Shown here in pieces: positions 1-10,200 of a stretch of 64,000 nt of DNA. The notes beneath the pieces are model-generated. The model did no database searches. It was not told the DNA's origin and worked only from the letters and a program-made list of their open reading frames with translations. A program made the translations under genes and the position numbers. Source of the stretch: Schistocephalus solidus (lineage: Eukaryota > Platyhelminthes > Cestoda > Diphyllobothriidea > Diphyllobothriidae); contig WEDG01004512.1 of the NCBI GenBank assembly GCA_017591395.1, positions 1-64,000 on the forward strand. The letters run 5' to 3'. Position 1 is the stretch's first letter. Each line of letters opens with the position of its first letter.

Positions 1-354
1 TTTGCCATATAAGATTCATACTACTTGTAGTACTACTTGTTTGTAGAATGGGCATTACGTGGTTATTCCACAGTGGTTGATTGTCTTCGACCCAAAATGT
101 TCATTGAAATTTCGGGTCTGACCCTAAAAAAAGTCATGTCCGAATCACCTGACTCCATGTCCTGCACTTAATAATTTCAGAAATTATTTACCCCGATTAT
201 TCTCTGGAGTCCATATACCAGAAACCGCATAGAGAACGCTGGGGACCCACTGAGGAGCCGAACCCCTCGTTGCTGTGTCACACAGCAGCAGAAACATCGG
301 CGAAACACGTGTCTGGGCTTTTAGCTAGTATCTATGTCGGAAGTGGGGTGTAGG
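1..354 (-). repeat. fragment of dispersed repeat R4
   Basis: The stretch 40-115 resembles 59318-59402 in the same orientation, and 190-330 resembles the reverse complement of 4690-4800. It carries no coding potential that I recognise. The end near 355 coincides with the start of the LINE 5' UTR. Confidence 0.5.
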
Positions 355-1549
355 GGTACTAGTTAGGGTAGCACTACACAGATAGCATTTGGTCGCTCCA
401 TTTGTCTCGTACAGGTGGTGAATGCTCCTGTGGCCGCTCTCTAACTGGTACCCAACTCTCACCTGTGGCTCCTCGAAGTTGGGTTCTTCCCAGCGGCCAC
501 ACCCCGGGCAACCGTCACGACCGGCGGGCTAAACCAGGTGAGGGTCTCCGGTGTTGTGTGTGCCTCCACACCCGGTATGCCTGACTCCCCGAACTTCCCA
601 CCTCCCCCTCTCAAAAAGTCCTACGGTGGGGGCGACAGCAACCCCGTAGGCGGCCCAGACTAACTCGGGTCGTTCTTCCACCAAAACAAAACCGTGACCC
701 ATAGTGGAGTTCGGCAGCCGTCTGGGATGTCCGAGCAGCCCTATTTAGGATAGCACTGCTTGCCTCCTCGCGGAGGAAGGGGCTAGAAAATGTGCCCTAA
801 AAAAATTGCTGGTTCTCACGTCTTCTGCAGCCGGCCGCGGCTCGCAGATCGCAAACTACGCGGTCGTAAAACTCAAACAAACAACAATACCCCCCGTCCC
901 CATCCCCTCGCCATACTCTCCAGGCTGCTCGGGTGAGTCCACTCACACTAGCAGCCTGGAATGTTCGTTCCCTTTTAGACAATCCTAAGAGCAACCGGCC
1001 GGAACGGAGGACGGCGCTAGTCGCTCGGGAACTGGTGCGCTACAAGGTGGACATTGCTGCTCTCAGCGAGACCCGATTCTCTGAACAGGGTCAGCTGGAG
1101 GAGGTGGGGGCCGGCTACACTTTCTTCTGGAGCGGCCGGCCAAAGGCAGAGCGACGCGACGCTGGTGTTGCCTTTGCCATTCGTAACGACATCGTGGGAC
1201 GTCTGCCCTGTCTGCCGCAGGGTATCAATGATCGCCTGATGAGCCTCCGCCTGCCTCTTCGGGGAGACCAGTTCGCCACCATCATCAGCGCCTACGCTCC
1301 CCCAATGACGAGCTCTGATGCGGCGAAGGACAAATTCTACGAGGACCTGCACGCCTTGCTGGCGACTGTGCCGAAAGAGGACAAGTTAATTGTCCTTGGT
1401 GATTTCAATGCCCGCGTCGGGACGGACCACGCTGCCTGGCAGGGAGTGCTGGGTCCCCACGGTCTCGGTAGCTGTAACGATAATGGCCTCCTTCTTCTGC
1501 GCACGTGTGCGGAACACCGTCTCCTGCTGACCAACACCTTCTTCCGGCA
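355..1549 (+). mobile_element. 5' fragment of APE-type LINE (5' UTR plus endonuclease)
   Basis: The stretch 355-900 matches the 5' UTR of the longer LINE copy at 43528-44085 almost base for base. It is followed by the endonuclease region. Homology to the LINE stops abruptly near 1549, after the endonuclease, where a different repeat begins. This copy therefore keeps its 5' end and has lost the reverse transcriptase. That is the opposite of normal 5' truncation and points to a later recombination or insertion at 1549. Confidence 0.85.
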
Positions 1550-1622
1550 CAACGTTCGTTTATCGCCGGTAGCTAACTGGCGGGCGGACAAATGGGATCG
1601 AGTGAGATCCTTACCACATTAG
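933..1622 (+). pseudogene. LINE apurinic/apyrimidinic-type endonuclease domain, truncated
   Basis: This frame encodes the N-terminal AP-endonuclease-like (exonuclease/endonuclease/phosphatase fold) domain that nicks target DNA for LINE integration. Visible motifs are AAWNVRSL near the start, LSETRF with the catalytic Glu, a SAYAPP stretch, and GDFNARVG with the metal-binding Asp/Asn. The frame is intact for about 205 residues. From about 1550 the last 24 residues come from an unrelated repeat, so the C-terminal SDH-type motif and the whole reverse transcriptase are missing. The track start is not a convincing initiator. The functional protein would start in the 5' region and run past 1 kb, so this is a fragment. 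Confidence 0.85.
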
Positions 1623-1876
1623 TGAGTGTTACGCACTTGTTTGCCTTGTTTATGTACCTCACTGCACAAGGCATATGATGAACTGATGATCGGTAATGAC
1701 CGTGAAACAGCTGTCTGCGTCTTGCCTGTTGCACTCTTAGCAACATATTTGTGCTATATATATGGTATGTGTCCTATGACACAACGTTCGTTTATCGCCG
1801 GTAGGTAACTGGCGGGCGGACAAATGGGATCGAGTGAGATCCTTACCACATTAGTGAGTGTTACGCACTTGTTTGG
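1550..1876 (+). repeat. direct-repeat element, 231-bp period, carrying a hammerhead-like fold
   Basis: About 96 bp at 1550-1645 recur almost identically at 1781-1876, giving a 231-bp period. The unit between them holds the ribozyme-like fold at 1664-1732. The second unit stops at a (TA)n run. This looks like a head-to-tail one-and-a-half-mer of a short tandem or retrozyme-like element fused to the broken LINE. Confidence 0.75.
1664..1732 (+). ncRNA. candidate type I hammerhead ribozyme
   Basis: The conserved core is present in order: CTGATGA at 1683-1689, a stem II hairpin (CGGT 1691-1694, loop AATG, ACCG 1699-1702), GAAA at 1704-1707, and a palindromic stem III (ACAG 1707-1710 with CTGT 1711-1714). 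C1715 follows, giving a GTC cleavage triplet. Stem I is open at the ends: GCACAAGGCA (1664-1673) pairs with TGCCTGTTGC (1723-1732) at 8 of 10 positions, with a partly paired core-proximal segment. A very short stem III is typical of the type I hammerheads in metazoan retroelements. The U-U at the base of stem II and the mismatches in stem I suggest some decay. Activity is untested. Confidence 0.6.
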
Positions 1877-1878
1877 CT

Positions 1879-1902
1879 TATATATATATATATATATATA
1901 TA
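1879..1902. repeat. (TA)n microsatellite
   Basis: Twelve TA units end the second direct-repeat copy. Confidence 0.95.
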
Positions 1903-1917
1903 AGGCGGAAAAGCACT

Positions 1918-2150
1918 ATCGACAAAGACAGGGAAAACTAAAATGGCCATTATTGTAAAAGCCTGGTGATAAATAATCGAAAGCTAGCGTTCGCCAAACT
2001 TGAATTTTTAAAGGCTTATATGGGTATCATCGCTGAACCTTATCAGTACTGCTAATCAGCTGCGGCTGCTCGTGGGACTCGAGTGTGAGCCCCAAGGCAC
2101 AACGGGACGAGTGAGTCTCGTAATCGATCGGTGAGCGCCTACCTACCACT
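1918..2150 (-). repeat. decayed SINE-1 with associated GATCGGTGAGCG module
   Basis: The segment 1920-1950 resembles the CGACAAAGACAAGGG start of the SINE-1 tail. The stretch 2060-2145 carries the module ending ATCGGTGAGCG, seen also near 10080, 26060, 34760 and 60570. The tRNA-like middle is too decayed to recognise. Confidence 0.5.
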
Positions 2151-2700
2151 TCCATTTCTGTTCGATTACGTGCATTTAACACTTTGAAAAGGGTGATCCT
2201 ACCAAGTTGCCCGAAACGCCGGCATTTCAGTAAACCTGTTCCAATGAGCCCTTCCTATTTCCCAAATTATCGAAAGTTAATACGAGCACACCTGTTGGAA
2301 GCAGTTCTGGGCTTTAGTTACCGCAAGGCCTACTGAAAGCAAATGATAAAATAATCTAAAGAGGCAACTCAAAGTCAAATTATGTCCCATAAAAATGCAA
2401 ACCGGACACTCACAAGTATTGTGTATTGATACAGAGGGTATGTTTCCGGACTCACATCATTAATTATATGTCAGTACCGTTCCATAAACTGTAATAGTAG
2501 CAAGAGACATTAGTTGCTTTTTTCTATTCGAGTGTTGAATCTTGCCCGAATCGGTTGTATACTGTTTCGTGTGACTTAGCTCCGAGGTTCATTAAACCGT
2601 TTGGGACCGACGATGGAAACGTACATAGGCCGCTAATGGCCGTAAAAACAAACGTACATCACATCTAGGATATTTTTATACGTCAGGATAGGCATATTGA
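2151..2700. other. unassigned intergenic DNA
   Basis: I see no coding region, repeat match or RNA structure here. Confidence 0.5.
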
Positions 2701-2708
2701 AGCCATTA

Positions 2709-3092
2709 CTAACTTTTAATGCCCAAACCCTGTAAGGATCCCACGTAAGCACCCCGTGCTGTCCTCAAGATCTCCGACAAAGCATCAAATGTCAAGCCGT
2801 GTTCTGCCTCCGTATCCTCTTTGTTGGCAAACTGCGTCAGGGGTTTAGAGTGGGCATAGATGAGGCCATTCAATTCTTCCTCCCTAGTTTCGTCGAAACC
2901 TTGGGCAACAGGTACTTCAGCCAGTCTCACGACCTTATCGACGGCAACATGCTGAATTTCACCGGGGGAGAAGCCCTTATAATAATGCACACATTCTGGC
3001 CAAACCTTCTTCTGACATGCACTGTTTGCTTCATGAAGTTCTCGTCCAAGGAAAAATAAAATAAAATAAAATAGGAAAACCGCAGATACCAA
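2709..3092 (-). pseudogene. C-terminal remnant of Tigger/pogo (CENP-B-like) transposase
   Basis: The minus-strand frame encodes 127 residues whose layout resembles the acidic C-terminal tail of Tigger-type DDE transposases. It has a KKVWPECVH segment, a segment around EGFDETREEELNGL (here QGFDETREEELNGL), a KPLTQ stretch and a closing GLTFDALSEILRTARG helix. These transposases cut and paste DNA by a DDE mechanism. The catalytic and helix-turn-helix domains are absent, so the fragment is dead. About 20 hydrophobic residues at the start derive from low-complexity AT-rich DNA and are probably not part of the protein. A possible Tigger-type terminal sequence (TATTACTGTA, 3109-3118) lies just beyond its 5' side. 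The family call rests on recall of the tail pattern only. Confidence 0.5.
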
Positions 3093-3274
3093 AGCACGAA
3101 TTTCTGGGGTATTACTGTATCGTCGTAAACGTTACCGCCTCAACTACCGGAGACACGCGACCGGTTGCGCAAATAACCGGAGAATTGGCGGTTTACTTTT
3201 TTTCTGGCGTAGGTACTCTGACTTTTCCTATTTTCGTGGTCGGTTGCAGTAAAAATGTTCTTTTTCGTCATTAG

Positions 3275-3640
3275 ACAGCTGGACACCTCGATTCCGACGT
3301 GGTCCACTGTGTGTCTCAGACCTTGGTGGGCGCTGGGACGATGACTTGCACTTGAATTTGTTTACAGCGATAGTAGACTTGCGCTGCATCATCAACACTC
3401 TCACCCACATGGACCCGGCGTCACGAAGGGTTCAAGAAGGCTGGAGATGGAATCGGACGCAAGCGGCTGGCACGGGGCGAATTGGCGCCTAGGCGTGCGC
3501 CACCCCACCCCCTGGTCCACACACAAACGACCGAGATTTGACACAACAAGAAAGGAGGGTGGCTCATATCCCAACTGAGTCGGAGTGCCGTAGAGGCAAC
3601 AACAAGAAGGAGCCATTGCAACCTGACTCTGAAACAGTTA
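3275..3640 (-). mobile_element. decayed LINE 3' tail
   Basis: Reverse-complement similarity to the LINE 3' UTR module at 48560-48900 is visible, including the GATTCCGACGTGGTCCAC end and the AAGAAGGAGCCATTGCA block. It is a 5'-truncated copy with extra sequence around 3500-3570. Confidence 0.65.
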
Positions 3641-4480
3641 ATACGCTTGGAGTAGGCTCATCCTGAACTCACCCATGCAGGCCGAGGGTGCCCCGTGGGG
3701 TCAGTTCGTCCATGTGGAAGGATTATGCGTTGGACGGTGACTGAAGCACGAATTATTTGATGGTTATATCAGACTTGCTCATAATATGTTTTCTTCTCTT
3801 ACCCTCCTAGGCCCGGTTGCAGGATAGAGTCGCGACGCCCGGAGGTGGGTGCCAGCGCAGCGGTTACCAAATTAAACAGCCAGTCTACGCGTGCCACAAA
3901 CGAGCTGGTCCCCACTATATATACTAGACTTCTGTAAATGTTGCTCGATTTTGCATAGATGGCAATACAGTAGGGTCCACATTCATAGTGAGTAATGCAG
4001 CCCGATTCTCAGTACTGAGAGTTGCCGAGCTATCCCATTAGTTGGCAAACTTCCAAGTCAGGACTCAGCGCCATTTATCACTAAGGCGGGGAAGTAGGGC
4101 CAATAAATCTATCCTGACTGGCGGAAGTGTTTTAGCCCTGGGTCTGGAAGATCGGTGTTTCGATATGTCCATTTTCGGAGATCAAGTTTTGATAAACTAT
4201 CAGTTCCCCTTCTTGAGACTTTGGACATAGAATTGTATTCTTGATGTAGCTTTTTGGGTAGGTCACATTCTTAGTGCGCGCGCTAACCACTCTGCCACAA
4301 CTATAACAACCAAAACTGTCTCTTGCCTCCATTGTCTTCGTCGTCAATATTAAAACACTAGATTATAGGCAGTGTGTTTAAATGTAAAAAAATAAATTTG
4401 GAATCAGCTAAAATTTTACTACACAAAATGACCAGTCTCTTGTGGCATTTGAATTAACTTTATGTCATTTCATCCTTTTA
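3641..4480. other. unassigned intergenic DNA
   Basis: Short open frames exist, but none shows a recognisable domain. No clear repeat match was found. Confidence 0.5.
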
Positions 4481-4484
4481 ATTT

Positions 4485-5310
4485 CCTTAGAAATTATTTT
4501 TAACTTGGATTAGATCAGTTTATTCAAGAGAATATAGGCACAGACCAGAAGTTGATATGAATATTTGGGCCTAAGTTCATCAGACACTGCGGGATAACCG
4601 CTTACTATTCACAAGCTGCCAGTAGGCAGTCCGTGGTATACCTTATGGAATTATTCACCATAGTGACAGTACAGGCACTAGCTAACAGCCCAGACATGTG
4701 TTTCGCCGATGTTTCTGCTGCTGCATGACGCAGCTGCGAGGGCGTTCGGCTTATCAGTGGGTTCCTCAGCATTCCCTGTGTGCTTTTCGGTAGATGCTCT
4801 AGTATTGAAATTTCAGCTTTTTAATTTCTTCAGAAACTAATTTATAACTTGGGGTAGATCAGTTTATTCGAGGATGTGTAGGCACAGATAGAAAATTTAT
4901 ATTGATATTTGGACCGAAGTCCATCAGTCACTGCAGGATAATCGCATAATACGCACAGGTTGCCAACAGGCATACACCATACCCCTTAGTAAAACGAATT
5001 CCTTCAGGCACTGTGATAGCTTAAAAGCGTGCAGATTAAAAGACATCAGTCAGCTTTGTACGCGTTGAAACCTATCACCGATAGGAGCAGGACAGTTTGG
5101 AATAGCCAGTCCTACCCATTTTCCGTCGTCTTCCTATTGTATTCTCGCCCGATTGTGAAAGACTCATGCTGGCTAAAACCCACGCTTTTTGCTTTTAATT
5201 ACCGTGGGCTGACCTCTCCTTGCCTAGTCAGAGATACTAAAATTTGTCCGAAAGCGAAGTTCGTTGATGTATCCTTATCACAGAGCTTCACACCGGGCAT
5301 GCTGACACCC
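4485..5310 (+). repeat. dispersed repeat R4 with internal direct repeat
   Basis: The stretch 5000-5310 is the reverse complement of 59060-59290, sharing the TTAAAAGCGTGCAGATTAAAAG and GCTAAAACCCACGC blocks. The 4485-4650 tract recurs at 4823-4985 with a 338-bp period. No coding capacity is recognised. It may be a long non-autonomous element. Confidence 0.65.
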
Positions 5311-5489
5311 CGGTGATCGCATAGTCCATCAGGTACGCTGATGCGATCACTTCGCTTCCACATACTCCACCTCCGATATTCCACTCCTTTTTGTACAAAC
5401 TCAAGGTGACGTAGAAGTGGCTCTAAAAGATGCGACATGGCATTCTGTTTTGCCATGGAGGTCCGGGTAAAAGTTCTTTCAGGCGGTTC

Positions 5490-6050
5490 CATGACAGTCC
5501 AACCGTCGATTTCGACGAGGTCCATCGTGTTCCCCACAGCATGTTGAAACAGAGACGGTGATTGCGCGTGGTTTAGTTTATGCTGCTAGTAGACTTGCAC
5601 TGCATGTACCGCACTTTATCATCTCTTACCTGCACCCAGTGTCATGAACAAGTCAAGAAGACCGACGGTGGGAGAGGACGCAGATGTCTGGCGCGTTGAA
5701 AACTCGCCACTACGCGTGCTACCACACCGGTTCAGATCCCACTGTGTGGGAGTGCCATCGAGGCCTTATCAAGAAGGGGCCGTTGCAACTTGACTTATAG
5801 TTTACCACTCGACCATTCCACACAAACACACATCGGACGATCCCGTAGTGGTGAGCTCAACGGCCTACTCGATTGGGGTTCATAGACGTTGGATCACGAT
5901 CGCCTGAAAAGTGTACGTAAACTAGAAATGTTAATTCCAGTCTTAATTTTCTTTGTCAGAGATTTCTCACATTCCACATTCCTCTCCGAGTCTTTCGAAC
6001 CCGAATAGAGGCGCATAAAATACTGTAATTTCGCATTTCGTATATGAAAT
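5490..6050 (-). repeat. LINE 3' tail fused to SINE-1-like sequence
   Basis: The stretch 5490-5830 is reverse complement to the LINE 3' UTR module. Homology to the copy at 18420-18905 continues through 6050, past the LINE part. The two copies share a chimeric structure and probably moved as one unit. Confidence 0.65.
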
Positions 6051-6475
6051 AGTTGTGGCATGACTTATGGAAATGTTCGCTTGTGCCAGACGATTTTTGA
6101 TCAACCGGAGCTGATCCATATAAAAATATTCGTTTGGGTGTTTAATTTGAACAGTTTTATTTTAAATATTTTAACAGGTACTGCTTTTAAATGTTCCTTG
6201 CTTTAAAAATTTGTCATATTTAATATATGAAGATTAGTTGAAGTGTTAAAATTAATGTTTTTTTTTATTGTGGAGAAGATGGAAAACTGTACATCAAACA
6301 TAAGCCTTTGCGGGAAGCTTTGCTGTTTTATTTGAAGCTGATAAAAGTGCTACCGGAATTCATAGTTCACTTGTTTACCATGCTCTCTATTTCTCTCTCT
6401 GACAGAGCATGCAAGAGATTTTTTCACTACTCTAAAAGTGTGATTATGACATGTAAGATAAGTGGCGTTCAAGGC
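6051..6475. other. unassigned AT-rich DNA
   Basis: AT-rich sequence with only short spurious frames. Confidence 0.5.
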
Positions 6476-6570
6476 AACTCACGGAACAAAGGATAGGCCA
6501 GCGTGTAATAACCGCAAGATAACGTAACCCTAACTGTATTCATTGTGCTCGTTAGGGTTAGTGGGGTCAC
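6476..6570 (+). repeat. fragment of dispersed repeat R6
   Basis: ACGGAACAAAGGATAGGCCA and the following GTAATA/TTAGGG-rich part resemble 60035-60150. Confidence 0.5.
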
Positions 6571-6790
6571 TCGTCGGTTCAACCATCGTAATCCGACGAT
6601 ATCCACCGTATGCTTCACAGAATGGTGGTGCAGGGACGGTAACCGGCGCGTGAATGCACTGCACACTCTCTCTCTCTCGCTCTCTCTCTTCCCTTACCCG
6701 CATGTGCCCGGTATCAAGACATAGTCAAGAAGACCGGAGGCGGGGTTGGGTGCAGATAAAGCATCTCCCACGGAGTGGGAAAGCAGGGGT
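6571..6790 (-). mobile_element. decayed LINE 3' tail
   Basis: The reverse complement of the LINE 3' UTR end is visible, including AGGGACGGTAACCGGCGCGTG and GTCAAGAAGACCGGAGGCGG. A CT-rich run (6667-6690) interrupts it. Confidence 0.65.
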
Positions 6791-6904
6791 GCAGCATGAG
6801 CTTGCACCTACGCGTGCCCGAATTTGTCCCTCGAAGCCCCTGGTTCAGCATTTGTTGTCGGACCGCATTCCAAATAACGCCTGCCATGTTGGTCACGCGA
6901 CCCG

Positions 6905-7390
6905 TTTAGGGGGCACAGTATGGTCACCCAATACTTCGTTGGCGGTAGGACGACCAAATTATCGGATAAAAATGACAACTTTCCAAAGAGCAACTGTTAG
7001 AACGCCTCAGTAGTTTTAAAACGCATCCGTTTGAATTTGGTAATAAAAGATCGCGCAGCATGGGCCTCATTCCTACTCTCCTGTCAATAGTCCGAATCAA
7101 AAGTGGGTCAGGTTAGTCGGGATTGATAGCGCGCATACTGATCAGTGTGAGGGAAAGCCACCGGATCTCACAATCAGCACACTTGTCGGGGCAAAAAAAC
7201 TATCGTGTGATCCTACTAACCCGGCAACGAAGGCTAACCCTAACGAAAACAATGCATAGGGTTAGGGTTATTTAGGTGCTCTTCCTTTTCTTCATGTCGT
7301 CCCATCCATATAAATTCTATTACCACCGGTCCCATAAATTCTATTACCACCGGTCCCATAAATTCTATTACCACTGGTCCCATATTACTT
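6905..7390 (-). repeat. dispersed repeat R6, minus copy
   Basis: This is the reverse complement of 60045-60440. Shared blocks include GGGAAAGCCACCGGATCTCA and the surrounding TTAGGG-like words. It ends in a 24-bp minisatellite. Confidence 0.7.
7306..7378. repeat. 24-bp minisatellite, three units
   Basis: Three consecutive units of the form CCCATAAATTCTATTACC plus ACCGGT differ by one or two bases. Confidence 0.9.
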
Positions 7391-7860
7391 GCTGACCTAT
7401 CCTTTGTTCTCTGAGTTCGGTCACATATTACGTTCTTACCGGTTGATTAATCTCAATCCCTATCAAACGCCTAAACAAAACTCAGAAGCATTGGGAGGTG
7501 ATAAATCGCCTGTTAGCAAACGTCTACACGCATTGGGAATGACAAAAAAGAGGCATTTGAATGCCACAGGAATTGCCTGAAGGACAAAACGAAAAGCAGA
7601 AAATCACGCATGAAATGCTGCTGTCAAGACATTCAGTGTTACATCGAATCTGACGAAAAAGTGGTCTGTTACGATAATCCTAAACGTAGAAGCGGAATGA
7701 CGATTGGCCGAGAATCATCGTTAAAACCAAAGCTGACTATTCACGGAAATAAAGTTTATTTTGTCTATCTGGTAGGATTGCTGAAGCCATCGGAAACTGC
7801 TACTGCTGATTGATATAAACACTGCACATAAAAAGGCCCGAATATACTGCCGTCATTAAC
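7391..7860. other. unassigned intergenic DNA
   Basis: Two short frames are open but show no recognisable domain. Confidence 0.4.
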
Positions 7861-8620
7861 CCAAGGTGACGGGGGAGGGAGGCAGTTGCAGATCCCGCTA
7901 CGTACCAAATGTCAACTGCGAACCTCAATGCGGCAGGTCTGGGCTGTGGGCTGATCATCCGGTTCGCTGCGCTGTTTTTGCAACAACAGGCGTTATCACA
8001 CTTAGCCAGTTGCCACCGCGCGGGTCGAGCTCCGCCCCGCCTCGCCCCACTCCCCTTCCCTCCGTGGCTAAAGCCTGCCTTGGGCGCCACTGGCTCCGTC
8101 CCCTCGGCGGGCCCCCTGACATCTCCCGACCGTTATATAGCCGACCTGCCTGCAGGGTTCAGGCGGTGTGCGGAGGGTGTCGAGAGGTCGGACGACAGCT
8201 GCTGTTGGATGGCCGCGTCGCCCCCATGTTCGCGAGGGGACGACATTATACGAGGTAGTGAAATCAGAAGGCAATGTCGTTACCCCCCCGCTCCCCATCT
8301 CATTCCCCCTTCCCCCACGGCCCAAATTACAGTGGGTGCTATCGCACACGCGCGAACGACCACACTTGTACTGAACAGCTGACGACATCATAGTATCCCC
8401 CCCGCGCCCGAGTCCGCGCTGGCTCCGAACCACTTGAGAGAGGCCAGGGATGTATAGCATGGTAAATGGTGTGTGTGTTTAGGTCACGATGGCCGCCGAC
8501 GCGGTAGGACCGAAAATTGACCACGCAGTCACATGGCCGAGTCACAGTCATATTCACTATCTCAAGCAGCATTGGGACGGCTCGATTCCGGGTAGCCAGA
8601 TGGAATGTAACATCTAAAGA
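7861..8620. other. GC-rich island, no recognised gene
   Basis: This segment is clearly more GC-rich than its surroundings and contains a TATATAG word near 8133. Long frames are open on both strands (for example 7909-8382 plus and 8068-8460 minus), as expected by chance in GC-rich DNA. None shows a domain. It could be a promoter region of an exon I cannot see. Confidence 0.35.
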
Positions 8621-9740
8621 AATCTAAAGTTCTATATGATTTATCTGTGCCAATATTACAGGTAATGGGTGTATGGCTCTTTCTAGAGCTGTTTTGGAGC
8701 TCATGTCCAAAGGGATTGGTGAGCAGTCAGTCAAAAGTGAGATGGGTAAACTGAGCACCGAAATAGAGGTCGAGTAAGCGACTGATAGGCTGAGTTGAAA
8801 AGTAGGCATCAGTGCGTTTACCCGCCGCAATTCTTGGGCGTTCAGCTTGGAGTTTAATCGGGGAAAAGGTTCGTTACTTCCGCCTCCAGTGCAAAATAAT
8901 GCAGGTTAAATACCTTAGCAACAGTGAATTGCTAGCAGTGGCACGTTGGTAGCGACAGAATACGGCGAAGTTATTGAACTGCCTAGATTGCAAGTTGTTG
9001 GATGTGGATTTCCCAGGGGCAATGCGCTTGGGAAAGTTTACTACCGAACAATTCGCAAAGGCAATCGTGTTTTAAATGAGCTTTTAAACTGTAGTTTTCT
9101 GCTCTTTGCTTGGAGCCACGTCGAGCTACCAGGCTGCTCTTGTGCCAACATTCATGGCACTGACACCAACCATCGGTGGTTATTGGGAGTTTTTTTAACA
9201 CATGTGCCGCCACTGTCTTCATCGGTGAATTACAGTCTTAATTCGGCGCTATTATAGTGTGATTCCTACCACCAGTATTCCTACCCTAATAGTTAACGGT
9301 TAAAAATCAGAATCAAATTAAAAATATGTCATCTATATTGCGAATATTAAATCTGAATTACAAAAAGCAGCAATTAAGCAACATACACTTCTTTAATATC
9401 GTGTAGGATTGCTACGAAGTGGTATTCGTTTCCTTCCAAAACACACCAGCAGCGATCACCCAAGTGCCCCTGAAGTAAATGCTGTGGAACGCTGCGATGC
9501 TTCCTCAAAATCGGAATCATGTTGTCTAACCCAGTCCTCTTGATTTTCTGGGTGTGCGCACCTGTATTCGGATCGCTGTAACCTTCCTCGTGATGGACGG
9601 CTTTCTGATCAGAACTCAAACAGGACTCACTTCTCAATGCTGCAATGTTTAATAGATGAGGAGCTTAGTCTTCGGCCCCATCATCGTGGCTGTTGGGGAA
9701 GATAAACTGTGTAGTAGAAAATTATCAACAAAAACACCGG
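8621..9740. other. unassigned intergenic DNA
   Basis: An 87-residue minus frame at 9374-9637 is open but has no recognised domain. No repeat match was found. Confidence 0.4.
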
Positions 9741-10200
9741 AAACGGGAATAAACATTGCCGATAAAGGCAAGGGAGACTGGACTGGTCATTTCTGGTTCA
9801 TTAGCCATAATCAGCCAGCCATTTCCGACCCCAAGTGGTGCACCACTCGAGGTTCAAACCCACGGCCTGTTTAATATAAGTATAACGGTCGATCTCACTG
9901 CGCCACGGGACCGTTGCATTGATGGTTTAGATCGGGCCTATTGACATTCGTTGATGAATACTCATCGATCGGTTATGGGACAACAACATCCTAGAATAAT
10001 AGCCGCTGTTCGGCTGCTGATGGGGCTCGAGAGTGAGTCTCAAGTCAGAACAGAACGAGTGAGTCCCGTAAACGATCGGTGAGCGTTCCTCAACCGAAGA
10101 CGGGAATGTCCATTTCTGGCTTCTTAGCCGTCGCCAGTCGGCCGTACCTGAGCCTCGAACCCGAGTTCTTAGGTTATTGAGCATTATGCAGGGCAAGGCT
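9741..10200 (-). repeat. two decayed SINE-1 copies with GATCGGTGAGCG module
   Basis: The stretch 9755-9925 contains the SINE-1 tail (GATAAAGGCAAGGGAGACTG) and a decayed tRNA-like head. The stretch 10010-10090 is the GATCGGTGAGCG module. The stretch 10098-10200 is another tail-to-head piece with CATTTCTGGCTTCTTAGCCG. Confidence 0.6.

Noticed and set aside
7230..7275. True telomere sequence
   Set aside because: Only a few TTAGGG-like words occur, within a dispersed repeat that also exists at 60 kb.
7909..8382. 157-residue frame in the GC-rich island
   Set aside because: Overlapping frames are open on both strands and no motif is recognisable; best explained by GC content.
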